Positions 5,744 to 8,680 of a stretch of 8,680 nucleotides of DNA are shown piece by piece; position 1 is the first letter of the stretch; each line of letters begins with the position of its first letter. The DNA lies in NCBI GenBank assembly GCA_030431945.1, contig JAUIIF010000161.1:1-8680 (forward strand). Direction: 5' to 3'. The notes beneath the pieces were generated by a model that did no database searches, was not told the DNA's origin, and was given only the letters and a program-made list of their open reading frames with translations. The position numbers and the translations under genes were made by a program. The stretch comes from Bacteroidia bacterium. Lineage in GTDB: Bacteria; Bacteroidota; Bacteroidia; Chitinophagales; Saprospiraceae.

Positions 5744-5774
5744 CCGTCGAACAAAGGTCAGTATCCGTCGAACA
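5744..5774. promoter_or_regulatory. Direct repeat CCGTCGAACA x2 with 21-bp period
   Basis: The 10-mer CCGTCGAACA occurs at 5744-5753 and again, unchanged, at 5765-5774, two DNA turns apart. It sits in the 155-base spacer before GLPGLI copy 2 and 27-57 bases upstream of a near-consensus -7 element (5801). Same-face repeats of this size and period are typical of sites for a protein dimer. It differs in sequence from the TTAACC repeats upstream, so a second regulator is possible. Confidence 0.55.
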
Positions 5775-5800
5775 GAAATAAAATAGGCGGCGAATACTAC

Positions 5801-5808
5801 AACATTTG
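5801..5808 (+). promoter_or_regulatory. Possible -7 element for GLPGLI copy 2
   Basis: AACATTTG matches TAnnTTTG at 5 of its 6 defined bases. It would start transcription about 35 bases before the ATG at 5851. No TTG is seen at the -33 distance. The gene may simply be read through from the upstream promoter. Confidence 0.3.
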
Positions 5809-5850
5809 TCATACCATCTCGGTAGTAGTTCTACATTTAAATCAGACCAA

Positions 5851-6603
5851 ATGACTTTTTTGCAACGCCTTGCCTTGCTGACGCTGATGATTGCCTGCTT
5901 CTCTCCGCTTAGTGCGCAGATCACTACGGGTACCATCGATTACAACGTTCACATGACCTTTGAATTGGGCGACTGGATGCCCCAGGACAGAAAGGAGGAG
6001 ATGCTGAAGCGAATGGCCGATGGCGATTTTGATCAGCTCGGCCGCTTGTCTTTCACCGCTGATGCTTTCAGCTATTCTCCAGTACCACCCAAAGTACCAC
6101 CCGGAGGTGGCCGGGGTGGCTTCTGGATGCGCCAGGCAGAAAACCCTGACGTGTACTTTACCAGCCTAAAAGATTCCATGGTCACTGACCGGCGCCAGGT
6201 AATGGACCAGGCTTTTATTATGGAAGATAAGTGGGTTACCCCGCAGTGGAACATCGCCAACATGAAAGTGGGGATGAAAGAAATACCCTTACCTACCCAG
6301 CTGGCTACCGCCGTAAGTATTGAAGGCGATACGCTGACGGCATACTTCACGCCTAGTATTCCTTTAGGAATCGGTCCGCGGGGTTACGGCGGATTACCCG
6401 GAGCCATTGTCTACCTGAAAGTAGAAAAGGAAGGTAGAGTAACGGAGTACACCATGACGACCATGGCACCTAATGCTGAAGTAGACATGACCAAGCCCGC
6501 AAATGAGAAAATCATCACGCGGGAAGAATTTGAAAAGCAGCAGAAACGCGCCCAGGAAATGATGGAGCGCCGCCGCCGTGGCTGGGAACGTGGCCGCGGA
6601 TAG
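5851..6603 (+). CDS. GLPGLI family secreted protein (copy 2)
   Basis: A 250-residue paralogue of the gene just upstream. Residues 1-22 are a signal peptide ending PLSA, with mature QITTGTIDY, the same mature start pattern as copy 1 (AYGTIDY). The family signature is YGGLPGAI (179-186), preceded by GDTLTAYFTPSIP (159-171). Copy-specific features are a Pro/Gly-rich loop (PVPPKVPPGGGRGG, 77-90) and a strongly basic C-terminus (MMERRRRGWERGRG, 237-250). The ATG at 5851 is chosen because the signal peptide starts there; the in-frame ATG at 5806 would add 15 residues in front and lies within the candidate -7 region. The stop codon is followed at once by a 12-bp perfect hairpin and, 115 bases on, by the barrel gene. 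GLPGLI proteins next to such barrels are a recurrent pattern in this phylum, but the partnership is not biochemically defined. Confidence 0.9.
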   Translation: MTFLQRLALLTLMIACFSPLSAQITTGTIDYNVHMTFELGDWMPQDRKEEMLKRMADGDFDQLGRLSFTADAFSYSPVPPKVPPGGGRGGFWMRQAENPDVYFTSLKDSMVTDRRQVMDQAFIMEDKWVTPQWNIANMKVGMKEIPLPTQLATAVSIEGDTLTAYFTPSIPLGIGPRGYGGLPGAIVYLKVEKEGRVTEYTMTTMAPNAEVDMTKPANEKIITREEFEKQQKRAQEMMERRRRGWERGRG

Positions 6604-6610
6604 CGCCGGT

Positions 6611-6653
6611 GCAGACCGTCGCTGCAGCAGTTCAAACTACGGCGACGGTCTGC
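6611..6653 (+). other. Perfect 12-bp stem-loop after GLPGLI copy 2
   Basis: GCAGACCGTCGC (6611-6622) and GCGACGGTCTGC (6642-6653) are perfectly complementary and enclose a 19-base loop. The stem begins 7 bases past the stop codon of copy 2. It is GC-rich (9 of 12 pairs), so it should be stable in RNA. No T-run follows, so it is more likely a pause, processing or stability element, or one arm of a switch with the hairpin at 6641-6664, than a simple terminator. Confidence 0.7.
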
Positions 6654-6664
6654 GCAGCGTCGCC
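6641..6664 (+). other. Alternative 7-bp stem-loop that competes with the 6611-6653 hairpin
   Basis: GGCGACG (6641-6647) pairs perfectly with CGTCGCC (6658-6664) around a 10-base loop. Its left arm is part of the right arm of the 12-bp stem at 6611-6653, so the two structures cannot form together. This is the layout of an attenuator or anti-structure pair, though no terminator T-run accompanies either stem. Confidence 0.5.
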
Positions 6665-6671
6665 TTCCACC

Positions 6672-6715
6672 CCTCCCTAACCCCACAATCTTGAGAACCT
6701 CCCCTTAACCCCCAC
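6672..6715. repeat. C-rich tandem repeat in the barrel gene leader
   Basis: CCTCCCTAACCCCAC (6672-6686) recurs in a slightly longer form as CCTCCCCTTAACCCCCAC (6698-6715), about 26 bases apart. The last copy ends 3 bases before the barrel ATG. The leader has almost no G, and the opposite strand therefore carries several runs of three to five Gs. There is no Shine-Dalgarno sequence. Confidence 0.5.
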
Positions 6716-6718
6716 CAA

Positions 6719-8680
6719 ATGAAACGACTTTACGCCTTACTACTTTTTGTACTGGCCACCACTACACTCTCCGCACAGGCAGAAATTACGGCCATCGTAA
6801 TGGATACCAGTGGTATTACTTTGCCGGGGGCCAATGCCGTGTTATTACGGGCACAGGACAGCTTGCTGACCAGTTTTGGCACCACCGATGATAAAGGGCA
6901 ATTTCGGATGCAGAACGTGCCCGCGGGCAAATACCTGCTCCGGGTAACTTTCCTGGGGTACGAACGCCCCGACCAGAACCTGGACATTACCACCGAAGAC
7001 AGCTACTTTGATCTGGGCAATCTGAAGTTATATCCGGCAGGTTTCCTCATCAACGGCGTCGAAGTGACGGCAGACCGCATCCCGATCCGGATGCGTGGCG
7101 ATACCATGATGTACGATGCCGGGGCCTTTGCCGTGGGCGATAACGCCGTTGTGGAAGACCTCATCCGTCGCCTGCCGGGCATGAGCGTTGACGCTGCGGG
7201 AAATATCACCTGGCGTGGCAAACCCATTTCGGAGGTAATGATCAACGGCAAACCTTTCTTCGCGGGTAACTCAACCCTGCTGACGCAGAACCTGGACGCC
7301 AAAGCCATCAAGAACGTAGAGGTGTACGACCAGAAATCGGATGCTGAAGAAGTAAGCGGTATTGATGACGGCAACGAAAATATGACCGTTAACCTCGAAA
7401 TGAAGGACGATTTCAAAGCAAAGGTATTCGGTGAAGTGTATGCCGGCTACGGTACCCAGGATCGCTACCAGGCGGGCGGTAAGCTGTTTCGCATCAGTGA
7501 CGTTACGCAGATCGGGGTACTCGGGACGGTGAACAACGTTAATAAGGTTGGCTTCTCCGGTGACGAAATTTCCGGATTCAACGGCAGCTCCGGACGGGGA
7601 CGGGGCTTCTCCTTCGGAGGGGACAGCAATGGATCGCTACCGCTCGACAATGGTGACGCTACCGGTCAGAACCGCAGCATCGCTTCGGGAATAAACTTTG
7701 GCCGTAGCATCGGCAAGGGGGGGCAACTGACGGCCGACTACGCCCTGTTCGATCGCAATCAGGCCCAGCAATCACAAACGCTGCAGGCCTTTAACCGGGC
7801 TAATGATCAACGAATCGTAAACACCCTGGAAGGCAATGCCGCCAGCAGCTACAGCCACCGGCTTGGTTTTGAATACCGGCAGCGGTTGGACTCTACTTCG
7901 CGCTTACGGATCAACGGCGATGCCAACATCGTCGGTGGAGACAACTCCACCCTGGCGGCAACCAGTGTGAGCAACGACGGGCAACTGATAGATGAGTACA
8001 CCGTCAACGAACTGAACAATAATGAACGCCCCTCCGCTAACCTGGATTTGAACTTCAACCGACGGGTCGGTGGACGCGAAGGCCGGACCCTGAACGTTGG
8101 CGTTGATGGTGGCTACACTGACAACCAAAGCGACCTGGACCTACTGACGGAAGGCTTGAATGAAGCCGGCCTGAACGTGCCGGGCGCCCTGGTAAACGGG
8201 CAGCAGCTCCAGGACCGACGAACGAAGAGTATCGATTACGGCGCGGACGCTGATTTCACCGAACCACTCAGTGATAAATGGCGAATTCGTGTTGGTGCCG
8301 GTTACGGGGCGGATATCGATGAAGGCGACTACCGCTTCCGCCTCGGCGAAGAAACGGCCATTAACCTGCTGGACCGTCAGTGGAGCGGTATTAATGGCTC
8401 CCTGGGCATGATCCATACTTTCGGGAAGGGAGGCAACTTCTCTTTCGGCTCCGACGTGGAAGGTAATAAGCTGGAATTGTCCGGCGATGTGGCACAAGCC
8501 ACCAATTACACTTTCGTGCTGCCTTACGCCCGGCTGCGGCTGCGGACCAAAAAAGGATTCTTTAACGTAGGCTACAACAGCAGTTCCCGGGCCCCGGCAA
8601 TTTCCCAGTTGCAGACCATTGCCCAGCCCGGCGCCAGTGGGCGGGTAAGTATCGGTAACCCGGAATTGACCCCCGCCGTA
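6719..8680 (+). CDS. TonB-dependent-receptor-like outer-membrane beta-barrel protein (cut by window edge)
   Basis: From the ATG at 6719 there are 654 codons without a stop up to the last base, so the C-terminus lies outside. Residues 1-20 are a signal peptide ending TLSAQ. Residues about 22-105 form a carboxypeptidase-regulatory-like beta-sandwich (GITLPGANAVLLRAQDS at 32-48, TDDKGQF at 56-62, VPAGKYLLRVTFLGYE at 67-82). A plug-like domain follows (about 112-230) with VVEDLIRRLPGMSVD (144-158) and the turn VMINGKPFFAG (173-183). The rest has the alternating pattern of a barrel, with glycine/asparagine-rich loops. This matches Bacteroidota barrel proteins of the OMP_b-brl_3 (PF14905) type, usually 800-950 residues, so roughly a quarter to a third is missing. 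I see no TonB box. It follows GLPGLI copy 2 by 115 bases in the same direction. Substrate unknown. Confidence 0.92.
   Translation, partial: MKRLYALLLFVLATTTLSAQAEITAIVMDTSGITLPGANAVLLRAQDSLLTSFGTTDDKGQFRMQNVPAGKYLLRVTFLGYERPDQNLDITTEDSYFDLGNLKLYPAGFLINGVEVTADRIPIRMRGDTMMYDAGAFAVGDNAVVEDLIRRLPGMSVDAAGNITWRGKPISEVMINGKPFFAGNSTLLTQNLDAKAIKNVEVYDQKSDAEEVSGIDDGNENMTVNLEMKDDFKAKVFGEVYAGYGTQDRYQAGGKLFRISDVTQIGVLGTVNNVNKVGFSGDEISGFNGSSGRGRGFSFGGDSNGSLPLDNGDATGQNRSIASGINFGRSIGKGGQLTADYALFDRNQAQQSQTLQAFNRANDQRIVNTLEGNAASSYSHRLGFEYRQRLDSTSRLRINGDANIVGGDNSTLAATSVSNDGQLIDEYTVNELNNNERPSANLDLNFNRRVGGREGRTLNVGVDGGYTDNQSDLDLLTEGLNEAGLNVPGALVNGQQLQDRRTKSIDYGADADFTEPLSDKWRIRVGAGYGADIDEGDYRFRLGEETAINLLDRQWSGINGSLGMIHTFGKGGNFSFGSDVEGNKLELSGDVAQATNYTFVLPYARLRLRTKKGFFNVGYNSSSRAPAISQLQTIAQPGASGRVSIGNPELTPAV

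Noticed and set aside
5806..5850. Longer start for GLPGLI copy 2 at 5806
   Set aside because: The added 15 residues precede a complete signal peptide and the ATG overlaps the possible -7 element; 5851 fits better.
7003..8497. Several minus-strand frames of 60-137 codons under the barrel gene
   Set aside because: All lie opposite an uninterrupted 654-codon frame with signal peptide, regulatory-like domain and plug motifs; none shows a domain of its own.

Overview
The window looks like chromosomal DNA of a Bacteroidota bacterium with moderately high GC. A marine Saprospiria/Lewinella-type organism is a guess from protein style only. The supporting signs are two GLPGLI-family secreted proteins, an outer-membrane barrel protein with an N-terminal carboxypeptidase-regulatory-like domain, a DUF4159 protein, a sensor kinase without HAMP, start codons with almost no Shine-Dalgarno sequence, and a perfect Bacteroidota-type -7 element (TAnnTTTG).

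Left part (1-1453, minus strand): a housekeeping run reading nifU-like -> rsmE -> DUF4159 protein. The DUF4159 gene runs off the left edge, so only its first 143 codons are present. rsmE appears to start at TTG.

Middle part (1589-4674, minus strand): a two-component system, with the sensor histidine kinase first and the OmpR-type response regulator last. An AT-rich lipoprotein gene (2491-3261) sits between them. Its base composition is sharply different from both neighbours (hand-counted 28-37% GC against 67-73%). It is flanked on its 3' side by a 46-nt hairpin and on its 5' side by a small palindrome over the kinase stop codon. It looks like foreign cargo placed inside a kinase-regulator operon.

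Right part (4928-8680, plus strand): divergent from the kinase come two tandem GLPGLI-family secreted proteins and then a large TonB-dependent-receptor-like outer-membrane protein, cut off by the right edge after 654 codons. The 253-bp divergent spacer holds a direct repeat with 10-bp period, an 8-bp inverted repeat, a 14-bp near-palindrome and a -7 element. This fits control of both sides by the neighbouring regulator. Further candidate control elements are a 21-bp-period direct repeat before the second GLPGLI gene and two mutually exclusive stem-loops between that gene and the barrel gene.

Taken together, the middle and right parts read as one envelope module: an inner-membrane sensor, its regulator, two secreted GLPGLI proteins and an outer-membrane barrel, with a lipoprotein of unknown role added. 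The parts are known families. The wiring between them is inferred from position and DNA motifs. No RNA genes, CRISPR arrays or recognisable transposases were seen, and no gene-free stretch exceeds 300 bases.
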